DNA from: Rhodospirillum sp.
GTDB taxonomy: Bacteria; Pseudomonadota; Alphaproteobacteria; Rhodospirillales; Rhodospirillaceae
Assembly: GCA_021741145.1 (NCBI GenBank)
Contig: JAIOYK010000039.1
Span: forward strand, 1 to 49,169
Direction: 5' to 3'
Length of the DNA: 49,169 nucleotides
The notes under the pieces: generated by a model
Seen by the model: only the letters and a program-made list of their open reading frames with translations
What the model was told of the DNA's origin: nothing
Databases searched by the model: none
Made by a program: the position numbers and the translations under genes
In this document: in pieces, positions 33,321 to 42,984 of the stretch
Layout: each line of letters starts with the position of its first letter
Position numbering within the stretch: the stretch's first letter is position 1

Positions 33321-34493
33321 ATGACCGATATCGTCATCGCCGGCGCCGCTCGGACGCCCGTGGGTGCCTTCAATGGTGCCCTGAGCGGTTTGCCCGCCCA
33401 CACTCTGGGTGAAGTCGTCATCCGCGAGGCCCTGGCCCGCGCGAAGACCGAAGCTGGCGAGGTGGACGAAGTGGTGCTGGGGCAGATCCTGACCGCGGCC
33501 CAGGGCCAGAACCCGGCCCGTCAGGCCGCTGTCAACGCCGGAATCCCCGTCGAGAAGACCGCCTATGGCATCAACCAGCTCTGCGGCTCGGGCTTGCGCA
33601 CCGTCGCGCTGGGCTTCCAGGCGATTCGGAATGGAGACGCCGAAGTGGTGGTCGCCGGTGGCCAGGAAAGCATGAGCATGGCCCCCCATGCCTCTTACCT
33701 GCGCTCCGGCATCAAAATGGGTCCGACCGAATTGGTCGATACCATGATTAAGGACGGCCTGTGGTGCGCCTTCAATGGCTATCACATGGGCACCACCGCC
33801 GAAAACGTCGCCGAAAAGTACCAGATCACCCGCGAGGAGCAGGACATCTTCGCCGCCGGATCCCAGAACAAGGCCGAGGCCGCCATGACCGCGGGCCGGT
33901 TCAAGGACGAAATCGCCCCGGTGACCATCAAGGGCCGCAAGGGAGACATCATCGTCGACACCGACGAATACCCCAAGGCGGGGGTCACCGCCGAGGGCCT
34001 GGGCAGACTGCGTCCGGCCTTTTCCAAGACCGGCACGGTGACCGCGGGAAATGCCTCGGGTATCAACGACGGCGCCGCGGTTCTGGTGCTGATGAGCGAT
34101 GCCAATGCCGCCAAGCGGGGCGTGACCCCGCTGGCCCGCATCGTTTCCTGGGCCACCATGGGCGTTGACCCCTCGATCATGGGCACGGGTCCCATCCCGG
34201 CTTCTCGCAAGGCCCTGGAAAAGGCGGGCTGGACCGTGGACGACCTGGACCTGATCGAAGCCAACGAGGCCTTCGCCGCCCAGGCCATTTCCGTGAACAA
34301 GGAACTGGGGTGGGATCCGGCCAAGGTCAACGTGAACGGTGGCGCCATCGCCATCGGCCACCCGGTCGGCGCCTCTGGTGCCCGCTGCGCCGTGACCCTG
34401 CTGCACGAAATGATCAAGCGCGATGCCAAGAAGGGCTTGGTCACCCTGTGCATTGGGGGCGGCATGGGTATCGCCATGTGCGTGGAGCGCTAA
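33321..34493 (+). CDS. phaA: Acetyl-CoA acetyltransferase (beta-ketothiolase)
   Basis: 390 residues. The nucleophile is Cys88 in [11 protein letters not shown], the histidine is in [14 protein letters not shown] near residue 347, and the second cysteine is in TLCIGGGMG near residue 377. This is the biosynthetic thiolase that condenses two acetyl-CoA to acetoacetyl-CoA for PHB. A GGAGAG site lies 8-9 bases before the ATG. It is followed 345 bases later by phaB in the same orientation, separated by a strong hairpin. The PhaC-type gene lies upstream. Confidence 0.97.
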   Translation: MTDIVIAGAARTPVGAFNGALSGLPAHTLGEVVIREALARAKTEAGEVDEVVLGQILTAAQGQNPARQAAVNAGIPVEKTAYGINQLCGSGLRTVALGFQAIRNGDAEVVVAGGQESMSMAPHASYLRSGIKMGPTELVDTMIKDGLWCAFNGYHMGTTAENVAEKYQITREEQDIFAAGSQNKAEAAMTAGRFKDEIAPVTIKGRKGDIIVDTDEYPKAGVTAEGLGRLRPAFSKTGTVTAGNASGINDGAAVLVLMSDANAAKRGVTPLARIVSWATMGVDPSIMGTGPIPASRKALEKAGWTVDDLDLIEANEAFAAQAISVNKELGWDPAKVNVNGGAIAIGHPVGASGARCAVTLLHEMIKRDAKKGLVTLCIGGGMGIAMCVER

Positions 34494-34838
34494 AAGCGTC
34501 AAAGCCCGCGTGGAACGCCAGAAGCGTAAAGTCCGCGTGAAAGGATGAAACATAGGACCCTCGGGGACCGCCAATCGCGGTCCCCGAGGCAAACACCGTC
34601 GAAGGCGGGGGCTCGAACGAGAGAGCGATCCCCCGCGTTCCCCAATGCCATCCAAGGACCAAACCCAGATCGCCGGAAGCCCCCGGATCCGACAAATGGG
34701 GCGCCCGTCCCTGGGGGGAAAATGTCCGGAATTCCCTCCCTGACTTTTCCCGTTGGATGGCCCATGGTAACAATCGATCTATTCGCGTCGGAAATTGCGA
34801 AACAATCAGCAAAAAAATCAGTGTATGGAGGAATGAAA
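34494..34838. other. phaA-phaB intergenic region
   Basis: 345 bases. The perfect hairpin at 34559-34589 is near its start. The last 60 bases are AT-rich and carry a TGGAGGA ribosome site for phaB, so phaB may have its own promoter. No small gene is evident. Confidence 0.5.
34559..34589 (+). terminator. Strong hairpin after phaA
   Basis: Perfect 13-bp arms (34559-34571 and 34577-34589) surround a 5-base loop, 65 bases after the phaA stop. No T-run follows, so it may be a 3' stability hairpin or attenuator between phaA and phaB rather than a full terminator. Confidence 0.65.
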
Positions 34839-35567
34839 ATGTCAAAGGGGCGTGTTGCTTTGGTTACCGGTGGAACGCGCGGTATCGGCGCGGCCATCAG
34901 CACGGCGCTGCGCGACGCGGGCTACACCGTGGCGGCGAACTACGCGGGAAATGACGCCGCGGCCGAGCGTTTCATGGAAGAAACGGGTATCGCCGTGTAC
35001 AAGTTCGACGTGTCGAACTTCGAAATGGTCAAGGAAAACGTGGCCAAGATCACCGAGGAGTTGGGTCCGGTCGATGTCGTGGTCAACAACGCGGGCATCA
35101 CCCGGGACGGCACCCTGCACCGCATGAGCCCGGATCAGTGGGACGCGGTGATCCAGACCAACCTGTCGTCTTGCTACAATCTGTCCCGCTGCGTGATCGA
35201 GAGCATGCGCGAGCGGAACTTCGGCCGTATCGTGAACATCGGCTCCATCAATGGTCAGGCTGGCCAGTATGGTCAGGTGAACTATGCCGCGGCCAAATCG
35301 GGTATCCACGGCTTCACCAAGGCGCTGTCCCAGGAAGGCGCGGCCAAGGGCATTACCGTGAATGCCATCGCCCCGGGTTACGTTGACACCGACATGGTCC
35401 GCGCGGTGCCCCCCAACGTGCTGGAAAAGATCATCGCCAAGATCCCCATGGGCCGTCTGGGCCGAGCCGAGGACATCGCGCGCGGCGTGCTGTTCCTTGT
35501 GGCCGATGAAGCCGATTTCATCACCGGGGCGACCCTGTCCATCAACGGTGGGCAGCACATGTATTAG
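34839..35567 (+). CDS. phaB: Acetoacetyl-CoA reductase
   Basis: 242 residues from ATG 34839 (TGGAGGA site 6 bases upstream; an ATG at 34833 is too close to it). A short-chain dehydrogenase with the NADPH-binding TGGTRGIGAAIS at residues 9-20, NNAG, catalytic Ser in NIGSINGQAGQ and YxxxK in YAAAKSG. It reduces acetoacetyl-CoA to (R)-3-hydroxybutyryl-CoA for PHB synthesis in the cytoplasm. The upstream in-frame extension to 34545 is not protein-like. The stop codon sits in TTAGAG, the same sequence that begins the hairpin elements elsewhere. Confidence 0.97.
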   Translation: MSKGRVALVTGGTRGIGAAISTALRDAGYTVAANYAGNDAAAERFMEETGIAVYKFDVSNFEMVKENVAKITEELGPVDVVVNNAGITRDGTLHRMSPDQWDAVIQTNLSSCYNLSRCVIESMRERNFGRIVNIGSINGQAGQYGQVNYAAAKSGIHGFTKALSQEGAAKGITVNAIAPGYVDTDMVRAVPPNVLEKIIAKIPMGRLGRAEDIARGVLFLVADEADFITGATLSINGGQHMY

Positions 35568-35579
35568 AGTAAATCCCAA

Positions 35580-35598
35580 GCAATCTGGAACAGATTGC
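35580..35598. repeat. Small perfect hairpin (first part of the element after phaB)
   Basis: GCAATCTG-GAA-CAGATTGC, 8-bp perfect arms. It lies 27 bases before the larger hairpin, matching the two-hairpin design seen at 14033-14148. Confidence 0.6.
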
Positions 35599-35625
35599 GA
35601 TGACGATTTGCTTCAATATCAGTCT

Positions 35626-35671
35626 CCTGGAGCATTTTGCGTGAACCATGTTTCATGCAAAGCGCTCCAGG
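35626..35671. repeat. Hairpin element copy after phaB
   Basis: CCTGGAGC (35626-35633) pairs with GCTCCAGG (35664-35671) and TTTGC (35636-35640) with GCAAA (35657-35661). The layout (GAGC...GAACC...GTTTC...GCTC) resembles the AGAGC-type hairpins at 14093 and 39692. Confidence 0.6.
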
Positions 35672-35726
35672 CCTCGCCACCGCTTCGAAGCCCCATTCCC
35701 AGGGAGGTCGACGGACGTTGGCATTC

Positions 35727-35756
35727 CCCCCGCCCCACAGGGCGGGGGTTTTCTTT
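35727..35756 (+). terminator. Rho-independent terminator after phaB
   Basis: A 9-bp GC stem (35727-35735 with 35740-35748) and CACA loop are followed by TTTTCTTT. It ends about 160 bases after phaB and should terminate that transcript. Confidence 0.9.
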
Positions 35757-35874
35757 CCCATCCTTTTCCTTGAACTTCGGGGAACCGGGGGAGGCCGGTT
35801 GACGTTTCCTTAACATTGGATCGTCCGAAGCGGACCCCAATCCCCCCGACCCAACAGGAGTTGAGGAAACAGCC

Positions 35875-36720
35875 ATGACCGCCCCGAACCGCCATACCGC
35901 GTCCACCCTGGCCCTCGCCGTGGTCCTATGCCTTGGCGGAGCCCTGTCCGTGATCCCGACCGCGCGCGCCGATATCGCGCCGCCGGGTCATGGGGACACA
36001 CGGGATGCTCCTTCCCCCCTGGACACCCTGTCCAGCCGCCTGGAAGCCGATACACCCGAGGCCGCCCTTACTCTGCTGCGAGACCTCTCCGCCTCCCCCG
36101 GGGCGGAGAGAGCCGCGGGCCTCGTGGCCTGGACCGAAGACCGCATCGACCTGTGGCGGGCGGCCTTGACCGCCGGACAGCCCGACGCGGCACGACGCCA
36201 TTCCCGGGAAACCCTGGCCGCGCTGGAAAGCCTTCTTGGCCTTCAAGGATCCATCGATCTGGGCCTGAGCCAATTGACCGTCCTGTTCAATGGTGTGGGC
36301 GAGCCCACCCTGATCGACCCGGACGCGAACGCCGTCCTGGGCGCCCTGGCCGCCCTTCTCCAGTCCCAGGGAACCCGGGTCCAAATCACCGGCTACGCCA
36401 CCCCCGGAGAAAGAGAGACCGGGAGCACGGACCTGCTCCAGACCGCCAATTTGGCCATGGAACGGGCCCGGTTCGTGGCATGGCGCCTGCGCGACCTCGG
36501 TGTCCCCGTGGGCCGGATGGTCCTGTCGGGGCAGGTTGACCAAAGCGCGACACTCATGCCCATCCCCGGCGATCCCCTGTCCAACCCCCTTGGCCGGCGG
36601 GTGGAAATCCTGGTCGAGGACCAGCCCGTCGCGAGCGTCCCCCCTCCAACGGTGGAGGGAGCCCCTTTAGTCGCCAAGATCCCGGTCTCTCTGGAACAGG
36701 AGCCCACCGTTTTCCCTTGA
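35875..36720 (+). CDS. Exported OmpA-like domain protein (degenerate)
   Basis: 281 residues with a Sec signal peptide (hydrophobic core LALAVVLCLGGALSV, cleavage likely after ARA near residue 32). The middle is helical. From about residue 135 the sequence follows the OmpA/MotB peptidoglycan-binding fold: LFNGVGEPTLIDPDANAVLG, then VQITGYAT, MERARFVAWRLRDLGVPVGR and a final LGRRVEIL. The conserved GHTD aspartate is replaced (ITGYATPGE), so meso-DAP binding may be lost, while the Arg of GRRVEI is kept. It has a good GAGGA site. It precedes apaG; function unknown. Confidence 0.8.
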   Translation: MTAPNRHTASTLALAVVLCLGGALSVIPTARADIAPPGHGDTRDAPSPLDTLSSRLEADTPEAALTLLRDLSASPGAERAAGLVAWTEDRIDLWRAALTAGQPDAARRHSRETLAALESLLGLQGSIDLGLSQLTVLFNGVGEPTLIDPDANAVLGALAALLQSQGTRVQITGYATPGERETGSTDLLQTANLAMERARFVAWRLRDLGVPVGRMVLSGQVDQSATLMPIPGDPLSNPLGRRVEILVEDQPVASVPPPTVEGAPLVAKIPVSLEQEPTVFP

Positions 36721-36808
36721 AAATCCAGGACAGCCCCGATCATGATGCCTTCTTCCCCTGAACGCGAGGGGGACGCCCGGCGAGGGGCCGTCCCCGGAAA
36801 GGGCAACC

Positions 36809-37204
36809 ATGTACGAAGAAACCACGCGGGACGTCATCATCCGGGTGGAACCCCGCTTTCTTCCGGATCAATCCACGCCGGACGAGGGGCAATACGCCTG
36901 GTCCTATCATGTGACCATCCTCAATTCCGGCCCCCGCACGGTCCAACTGCTGCGCCGCCACTGGATCATTACCGACTCCCTGGGCCGAACCCAGGAAGTG
37001 GAGGGTGTTGGCGTTGTCGGCGAAACACCGACCCTGTCCCAGGGGGACCGGTTCGAATATACCTCCGGCACACCGCTGGCGACAGCCTCGGGTTTCATGG
37101 GAGGCACCTATCTGTTCCGGGATCTGGCCAGCGGCGAGGATTTCCGGGCGGCCATCCCCTCCTTCAGCCTCGACAGCCCCCACGCCACGGGCGCCGTCCA
37201 CTGA
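36809..37204 (+). CDS. apaG: ApaG family protein
   Basis: 131 residues, normal length. It is a single DUF525 domain with the hallmark blocks YAWSYHVTILNSGPRTVQLL, RRHWIITDSLGRTQEVEGVGVVGETP and SGTPLATASGFMGGTYLF. ApaG is a small beta-sandwich protein of uncertain biochemical role linked to divalent-metal homeostasis and to nucleoside polyphosphates. It is expressed from the same strand as folE, 187 bases away. A GGAAAGGG site precedes ATG. Confidence 0.95.
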   Translation: MYEETTRDVIIRVEPRFLPDQSTPDEGQYAWSYHVTILNSGPRTVQLLRRHWIITDSLGRTQEVEGVGVVGETPTLSQGDRFEYTSGTPLATASGFMGGTYLFRDLASGEDFRAAIPSFSLDSPHATGAVH

Positions 37205-37391
37205 GGCGTCGCGCCATTGGCGGAAAGGCGACTCCGGTCCAACGCCTCTTCCATGATGTTTTCCTGGTTTTCCGATCCACGCGACCGCTTGCCCCGTTAA
37301 CGCTTTGACGCCATGTAACGGAAAGATGACGCGTCCCGGATTCCCGTCCCGTAAGGCGGGTCGACCGATCAAGACCGAAGGAACCCACTCC

Positions 37392-38090
37392 GTGAGCACC
37401 GATACGCCCGTTTCCCTCCCGGGCCCCTCCGTCGACGAAAGCACTTCAGAGACGCGGCCGAATTCCCAGGCCCGCAAGGCCGCGTCCACGTGGCCAACCC
37501 ACAAACCGTCCCGCGAGGAAGCCGAGGCGGCGGTCCGGACGCTGATCCGCTGGGCGGGCGATGATCCAAACCGCGAAGGATTGTTCGACACCCCCGCCCG
37601 GGTTGCCCGAGCCTATGAGGAGTTCTTCGAAGGATATGAATCCGATCCGGAGGACATCCTTCGCCGCACCTTCGAGGAGGTGGAGGGTTACGACGAGGTG
37701 GTCCTGTTGCGGGATATCCGCATCGAAAGCCATTGCGAGCACCACATGGTGCCCATCATCGGCAAGGTCCATATCGCCTATCTACCCAAGCGCCGGGTGG
37801 TGGGGATCTCCAAGCTGGCCCGAGTGGCCGAGATCTACGCCAAGCGCCTGCAGATCCAGGAGAAGATGACCGCGCAGATCGCCAATGCCATCGATTCGGT
37901 GCTGGAGCCCAAGGGCGTCGCCGTGGTGATCGAGGCCGCCCATCAGTGCATGACCACCCGAGGCATCCGGAAGCCCGGAGTCACCATGGTGACCAGCCGC
38001 ATGCTGGGCGCCTTCCGCAAGAACTCCGACACCCGCCGGGAATTCCTGCATCTGATCGGTCAAGCCCGCGCCGGAAGCGGTTCCATATAA
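37392..38090 (+). CDS. folE: GTP cyclohydrolase I
   Basis: 232 residues from GTG 37392, with AAGGA 9 bases upstream. Zinc ligands are visible in [12 protein letters not shown] and [11 protein letters not shown]; the fold markers [22 protein letters not shown] and TSRMLGAF are complete. It opens GTP to 7,8-dihydroneopterin triphosphate, the first step of folate (and, in some bacteria, queuosine) synthesis. The N-terminal 45 residues are Ser/Thr/Pro-rich and disordered-looking, longer than in E. coli FolE. The frame extends to 37305, but that start lacks a ribosome site. Confidence 0.96.
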   Translation: MSTDTPVSLPGPSVDESTSETRPNSQARKAASTWPTHKPSREEAEAAVRTLIRWAGDDPNREGLFDTPARVARAYEEFFEGYESDPEDILRRTFEEVEGYDEVVLLRDIRIESHCEHHMVPIIGKVHIAYLPKRRVVGISKLARVAEIYAKRLQIQEKMTAQIANAIDSVLEPKGVAVVIEAAHQCMTTRGIRKPGVTMVTSRMLGAFRKNSDTRREFLHLIGQARAGSGSI

Positions 38091-38245
38091 CGGGACCGGC
38101 GCCCCTTTCCCTCCGCTGTGGACAGGGGCGCGAACTGGAGCGATGATACACCCTCCATTGCCAGGGTCGGGTCCCTCGACGTCCCACCTCATCTCGTCAA
38201 TGTTTGGAATGCGCGGTTCCCCGCCGGGCTTCCGGGGGAATCTTC

Positions 38246-39694
38246 GTGCTGGACCTGCGACCCGTCGCGCTGATCAACGGCGTCCTCCTATGCATTCTGT
38301 CCGCGGGGATGGTCATCCCCGCGACGGTGGACGCCATCGTGGGCAATGGGGACTGGACGGTATTCGCCACCAGTGCGCTGCTCACCCTATTCGTCGGTCT
38401 GGCCATGGTCCTCACTTGCCGGACCGACGTGGTCCGCCTGACCATCCGCCAGGCCTTTCTGCTGACCACCCTGATCTGGGTCATCCTTCCGGCCTTCGCG
38501 GCCCTGCCCTTCGCCTTTTCCGAGCTGGACCTGGATTACGCCGACGCCTTTTTCGAAGCCATGAGCGGCATCACGACCACGGGAGCGACGGTGATCGTCG
38601 GCCTGGACGTCAGCCCGCCGGGATTGCTGCTCTGGCGGGGGATCCTCCAATGGCTCGGGGGCATCGGCATCATCATCATGGCCCTGACCGTCTTGCCCAT
38701 GTTGCGGGTCGGTGGCATGCAGATGTTCAAGGTCGAAGCCTTCGAGGCCCAGGAAAAGGTCCTGCCCCGGGCCACCTCGCTGGCCTCGGCCCTGGTGGGG
38801 ATCTACGTGTTGCTGACCGCCCTTTGGGCGATCATGCTGTGGATGGCGGGCATGACCAATCTGGAGGCGGTGATCCATGCCATGTCCACCATCGCCACGG
38901 GGGGCTATTCCACCTCGGACGCGTCGGTGGGCTATTTCCAAAGTTGGCGCATCGACGCGATCATCACCGTCGGCATGATCGTCGGCGGCATTCCCTTCCT
39001 CCTCTATTTCCAGGTGGCCCGGGGCAAGCCCTTTTCGATCCTCCGCGACACCCAGGTCCGCTGGTACCTGATGACGCTGGGCCTGGGTATTCTGAGCGTA
39101 ACGCTCTGGCTGTGGTTGGAGGGCGGCATGCACCCCGCCCAAGCCTTGCGCTATGCCAGTTTCAACGTGACCTCGGTCATGACCGGGACCGGGTTCGCCA
39201 CCGCCGACTATTGGCAATGGTCCGGGGTTTCGGTCAGCGTGATGTTCTGCCTGATGTTCGTGGGCGGCTGCGCCGGATCGACCAGTTGCGGGATCAAGAT
39301 CTTCCGCTTCCAGATCCTGGCCGAGACGGCGCGGATCCAGCTTCTGCGCCTGCTCCAGCCCCACGGAGTTTTTATCCCCTATTACAACAAGCGGCCCATC
39401 GAGGACGGCGTGGCGGAATCGGTCATGGCCTTTTTCTTCCTCTATGGCCTCTGCACCGCCCTTTTGACCATCGCGCTGGGCGCCCTGGGACTGGACTTCG
39501 TCACCGCGCTCTCGGGCGCGGCGACGGCCATATCCAACGTCGGTCCGGGCCTGGGAGAGATCATCGGCCCCGCGGGCAATTTCTCCACCCTGCCCGACGC
39601 GGCCAAATGGCTGCTCTCCCTGGGGATGCTGTTGGGGCGGCTGGAGCTGTTCACCGTCCTGGTGTTGATTCTGCCCCGTTTCTGGCGGGGTTAG
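38246..39694 (+). CDS. trkH: TrkH family potassium uptake protein
   Basis: 482 residues from GTG 38246 (GGGGGAA 5 bases upstream; an ATG at 38204 is possible). It has the M1-P-M2 pattern repeated four times, with filter-loop sequences such as MSGITTTGATV, MSTIATGGYST, TSVMTGTGFAT and SGAATAISNVGPG. This is the K+-translocating subunit of the Trk system in the inner membrane; its TrkA partner is not in the window. Its TAG stop lies in the outer arm of the hairpin element at 39692-39753. Confidence 0.95.
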   Translation: MLDLRPVALINGVLLCILSAGMVIPATVDAIVGNGDWTVFATSALLTLFVGLAMVLTCRTDVVRLTIRQAFLLTTLIWVILPAFAALPFAFSELDLDYADAFFEAMSGITTTGATVIVGLDVSPPGLLLWRGILQWLGGIGIIIMALTVLPMLRVGGMQMFKVEAFEAQEKVLPRATSLASALVGIYVLLTALWAIMLWMAGMTNLEAVIHAMSTIATGGYSTSDASVGYFQSWRIDAIITVGMIVGGIPFLLYFQVARGKPFSILRDTQVRWYLMTLGLGILSVTLWLWLEGGMHPAQALRYASFNVTSVMTGTGFATADYWQWSGVSVSVMFCLMFVGGCAGSTSCGIKIFRFQILAETARIQLLRLLQPHGVFIPYYNKRPIEDGVAESVMAFFFLYGLCTALLTIALGALGLDFVTALSGAATAISNVGPGLGEIIGPAGNFSTLPDAAKWLLSLGMLLGRLELFTVLVLILPRFWRG

Positions 39695-39753
39695 AGTGTT
39701 CCACGATCCAGTTGACCCACGAAGTGGACCAACTGGATCGCGAAGACGCTCTA
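39692..39753. repeat. Hairpin element shared by two convergent stop codons
   Basis: Outer arms TAGAG (39692-39696) and CTCTA (39749-39753), an 11-bp inner stem CGATCCAGTTG (39704-39714 with 39730-39740) and CCAC-GAA-GTGG at the tip. TrkH's TAG stop (39692-39694) and MacB's TAG stop (39751-39753, minus) are both part of the terminal arms. The element can act as a bidirectional terminator. Confidence 0.8.
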
Positions 39754-41724
39754 GTCCCGCGTCAAAGCGACCACCGGATCCAGCCGTGACGCGTTGCGGG
39801 CGGGAAGATAGCCAAAGACCACGCCAATCACCGTCGAGGACAGCACCGCCAGAAGAATCGCGTTGGTGGAATAGACCAGAGTGAAGCTGCTGCCCACCTC
39901 GGCGAAGACAACGCCGAAGCCCAAGGCCGCGCCGATCCCCAGGACACCGCCGATCAGGCAGACCAGAACCGCCTCGATCAGGAACTGGCGGAGGATATCT
40001 CCCCGCCGGGCGCCCACGGCCATGCGGATGCCAATCTCGCCGACCCGCTCCGAGACCGTCACCAGCAGGATGTTCATTACCCCGATACCACCGACCAGAA
40101 GGGAAATCACGGCGATGGCCGCGATCATCAGGGTCAGGGTTTCCGTGGCGCTGGTGATGGTCTCGCGGATGTCGTCGGTGTTGATGATGAAGAAGTCCTT
40201 GGAGCCATGGCGCAGGGTCAGCAACTGAATCACCGCCTGTTCGGCCAGGGCCGGGGCCACGTCGTCGGCCACCCGCACCGTGATTCCGCGCAACGAGCTA
40301 CTGCCCGTGAACCGGGCCTGCACCGTCGTATAGGGCAAATAGACGTTCAGATTGTTGCGCCCACCGAATCCACCCTCCCGCGCCTTGACCACGCCGACGA
40401 CCCGGCTGGGCACGCTGTCGACCAGCAGGATCTCCCCCAGGCCCCCCCCGGGCTCGTTCGCGTAGAGGGTCTTGGCCGTGCTGTCGTCGATCACCGCGTT
40501 CTGGGCCATGGCCGCCACCTCGCCTTCATCGAACAGGCGCCCCCGCAACAGGGTCATGCCCTCCGCGTCGAAGTACTGCTCGCCCACGCCATTGACCAGG
40601 GCGTTGGCCTCGATGGACCCGCGCCGGGCGGTGCCGTTCGCGGAGACCGTGGGCGTCACCGCCGACACGTAGGGCTGCTTCTTGAGAACTTCCGCGTCGT
40701 CCACCACCAGGGTTTTCACCTTGCCGGAGCGCACGTCGCCAAAGCCCCCGCCGGGGAAGACCTCCAGGGTGTTGGTGCCCAGGCCCTGGATGTCGGAGAG
40801 CACCTTTTGCCGGGACCCCTCCCCCAGGGCGACCACGCAGACAACCGAGGCGATGCCGATGGTAATCCCCAGCATGGTCAGGAAGGTGCGGACCTTATGG
40901 GCCCGCATGGAAAGCAGAGCCATGCGCAGACTGTCGCGGAGCCGCCGCCATTCGCCCATCAGGCTCGCCCGCCCCGGCTCCGCCCGGGAGACCCTGGTGG
41001 CGGCCAAGGGGGTCTTGGGGCTCCGTGCCGAACGCTCGGTCCGACGGTCGGAGAGGATCTCCCCATCCTTGATCTCGATGATCCGCTCGGCGCGCTCGGC
41101 GATGGAGGGGTCATGGGTGACCAGGATCACCGTATGCCCCTCGCCGTGGAGTTCGTCGAGAATGCGCAGAACCTCGGCCCCACTGTGGCTGTCCAGGGCG
41201 CCGGTGGGCTCATCGGCCAGAATGACTTCGGCCCCGTTCATCAGGGCACGGGCGATGGAGACCCGCTGTTGCTGGCCCCCGGACAGTTGACCGGGCCGGT
41301 GGCCCAGGCGGTCGGCCATGCCCAGGCGGTCGAGCAGAGCCTCCGACCGGGCCCGGCGCTCCGGCGCCGACAGCCCGGCGTAGGTGGCCGGGATCTCCAC
41401 ATTGCCCCTGGCGTCCAGTTCTCCCAACAGGTGGTAGCGTTGGAAAATGAAGCCGAAATGTTCCCGGCGCAGGGCGGCGAGGGCATCCGGCCCCAGGGAG
41501 GCCGTATCCCGTCCGTTCATGCGATACGCGCCGCCGCTGGGCCGGTCAAGGAGTCCCAAAATGTTCATTAGGGTGGACTTGCCCGAGCCCGAGGCGCCGA
41601 TGATGGCCACCATCTCGCCCCGTTGGATTGTCAGATCGACGTCCTTGAGGACGGTCAGCAGACCCTCGCCCGCGGTGAACGAACGGGTGATGCCCCGCAG
41701 TTCGATAAAGGGAGCGCGCTCCAT
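39751..41724 (-). CDS. macB: MacB family ABC transporter, ATPase-permease fusion
   Basis: 657 residues. The N-terminal ATPase has Walker [13 protein letters not shown], signature [15 protein letters not shown] and Walker B VILADEP. One membrane segment near residue 285 ([20 protein letters not shown]) leads to a periplasmic MacB_PCD domain; three C-terminal segments form the FtsX domain ([20 protein letters not shown] and following). It should energise export of a macrolide, siderophore or peptide from the periplasm through the adaptor and outer-membrane factor encoded upstream. It is the last gene of a three-gene minus-strand operon, 3 bases after the adaptor gene. Confidence 0.95.
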   Translation of the reverse strand: MERAPFIELRGITRSFTAGEGLLTVLKDVDLTIQRGEMVAIIGASGSGKSTLMNILGLLDRPSGGAYRMNGRDTASLGPDALAALRREHFGFIFQRYHLLGELDARGNVEIPATYAGLSAPERRARSEALLDRLGMADRLGHRPGQLSGGQQQRVSIARALMNGAEVILADEPTGALDSHSGAEVLRILDELHGEGHTVILVTHDPSIAERAERIIEIKDGEILSDRRTERSARSPKTPLAATRVSRAEPGRASLMGEWRRLRDSLRMALLSMRAHKVRTFLTMLGITIGIASVVCVVALGEGSRQKVLSDIQGLGTNTLEVFPGGGFGDVRSGKVKTLVVDDAEVLKKQPYVSAVTPTVSANGTARRGSIEANALVNGVGEQYFDAEGMTLLRGRLFDEGEVAAMAQNAVIDDSTAKTLYANEPGGGLGEILLVDSVPSRVVGVVKAREGGFGGRNNLNVYLPYTTVQARFTGSSSLRGITVRVADDVAPALAEQAVIQLLTLRHGSKDFFIINTDDIRETITSATETLTLMIAAIAVISLLVGGIGVMNILLVTVSERVGEIGIRMAVGARRGDILRQFLIEAVLVCLIGGVLGIGAALGFGVVFAEVGSSFTLVYSTNAILLAVLSSTVIGVVFGYLPARNASRLDPVVALTRD

Positions 41725-41727
41725 GGC

Positions 41728-42939
41728 CTATAACCTCATCGGCGAGCCGCGCATCTTGAAGCCACTCCCTTCCGCGCCTGGTTCGCCCGTGACCACCTTG
41801 TCCCCGACCTCCAGACCCGACAGAACCTGAGCCAGGGATTTATCGTTCAGGCCAATGGTAATGGTTCGCGCTTCCATGGAACCATCGGACAACAACACCC
41901 GCACCCGGTAGGACCCATCGGGTCCCGGAGACCCCAGGGTCGAAGCGGGCACCAGGGGAACGTCCTTGGCGGAGCCGACAATGATCCGCGCCTCCGTGGT
42001 CATATAGGTGCGCAGGGATCCGTCTGGATTGGGGACGGTGAATACGCCGTTGTAATAGATGGCCGAGGTCGAGGTGCTCGACGAGTTGGAGGACCCTCCG
42101 AGGGCGCTGTCGCTGGTGATGGAGTCCGGCGCGGGTTCGATGGCGTCCAAGGTCGCCTCCCGGGTCCGCCTGGAATCCCCCAGGACCGTGAAGTGGACGG
42201 CCATCCCCGGCGCCACCTTGAGAACGTCGACCTCGGAGATTTCCACGCGAACGGTCATGCGCTCCAGTTGGCCCAACACGACGATGGTCGGGGCGGACTG
42301 GCTGGCGTTCACCGTCTGCCCCTCCTGGGTGACGATGGCCAGAACCGTGCCGGCCATCGGCGCGGTGATTTTTGTATGGCTCAGGTCCACTTCCGCGGTT
42401 TCCACGGCCACCTCGGCTTCAACGATCTGGGCATCCAACGCGGCGATCTGAGCCCGCGTTGTCGCCACGGTGGCGACGGCCACGTCGTAATCGGCCTGGG
42501 AGGAGGCCCGCCGCGCCAGGGTCCGTGCCTGACGGGTCAGGTCGGCGTCGGCCTGAACCAAGGTGGCTTCCTTCTCCGCCCGTTGGGCCCGCAGGTTGTC
42601 GACCGAAGCCCGGGCCGTACGCAGCGCATTTTGTTGGGTTGTGGATTCGATCTCGGCGACCAGATCGCCCTCCTTAACCGTTTGGCCCAGGGTGACCGCC
42701 AGGTCCACCACCCGACCGGACACCTGGGCGCCCACGGCGACCAGCTTCTCGGGTTTCAGGGTTCCCGTGGCCAGCACCGTTTCCTCCAGGTCGCCCCGGA
42801 TCACCGGAGTGGTGAGCACCTGGGTCTCCTTGGCGGGGACGGATCGGGAGGTCCAATACCACAGACCCGCGCCCCCTCCTCCCACGAGCAGAACAAGGGT
42901 AAACACCAAGATCCATTTCCTACCGACGGCCATCGTCAT
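41728..42939 (-). CDS. macA: MacA-like periplasmic adaptor subunit
   Basis: 403 residues. One N-terminal anchor segment (WILVFTLVLLVGGGGAGLWY) is followed by a lipoyl/biotinyl domain (VGAQVSGRVVDLAVTLGQTV), a long helical hairpin (about 110-190), a second lipoyl half HTKITAPMAGTVLAIVTQEG, and beta-barrel and membrane-proximal domains. A Ser/Asn-rich insertion (GGSSNSSSTSTSA, about residues 285-297) is unusual for the family. It links the MacB permease to the outer-membrane channel. The gene lies between the outer-membrane factor (45 bases) and macB (3 bases). Confidence 0.95.
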   Translation of the reverse strand: MTMAVGRKWILVFTLVLLVGGGGAGLWYWTSRSVPAKETQVLTTPVIRGDLEETVLATGTLKPEKLVAVGAQVSGRVVDLAVTLGQTVKEGDLVAEIESTTQQNALRTARASVDNLRAQRAEKEATLVQADADLTRQARTLARRASSQADYDVAVATVATTRAQIAALDAQIVEAEVAVETAEVDLSHTKITAPMAGTVLAIVTQEGQTVNASQSAPTIVVLGQLERMTVRVEISEVDVLKVAPGMAVHFTVLGDSRRTREATLDAIEPAPDSITSDSALGGSSNSSSTSTSAIYYNGVFTVPNPDGSLRTYMTTEARIIVGSAKDVPLVPASTLGSPGPDGSYRVRVLLSDGSMEARTITIGLNDKSLAQVLSGLEVGDKVVTGEPGAEGSGFKMRGSPMRL

Positions 42940-42984
42940 GCCGAGGGTCCTTTCACGCGATACGAAGAGAGAGAGCCCAAGCTC

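Larger units (their letters stand above)
35568..35874. other. Intergenic region after phaB with three hairpins
   Basis: About 307 bases. It contains, in order, a small hairpin at 35580-35598, a two-part hairpin at 35626-35671 and the terminator at 35727-35756. A good ribosome site (TGAGGA) precedes the gene at 35875. Confidence 0.6.

Noticed and set aside
33042-34655. 537-codon minus-strand frame across phaA
   Set aside because: Antisense to a complete thiolase; composition is typical of shadow frames.
37205-37391. Riboswitch before folE
   Set aside because: I see no structure or motif matching a known class there; only ordinary GC-rich sequence.
38143-39789. 548-codon plus-strand frame overlapping trkH
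   Set aside because: Rich in Pro, Arg, His and Gly without membrane segments; the other frame encodes TrkH with four filter loops.
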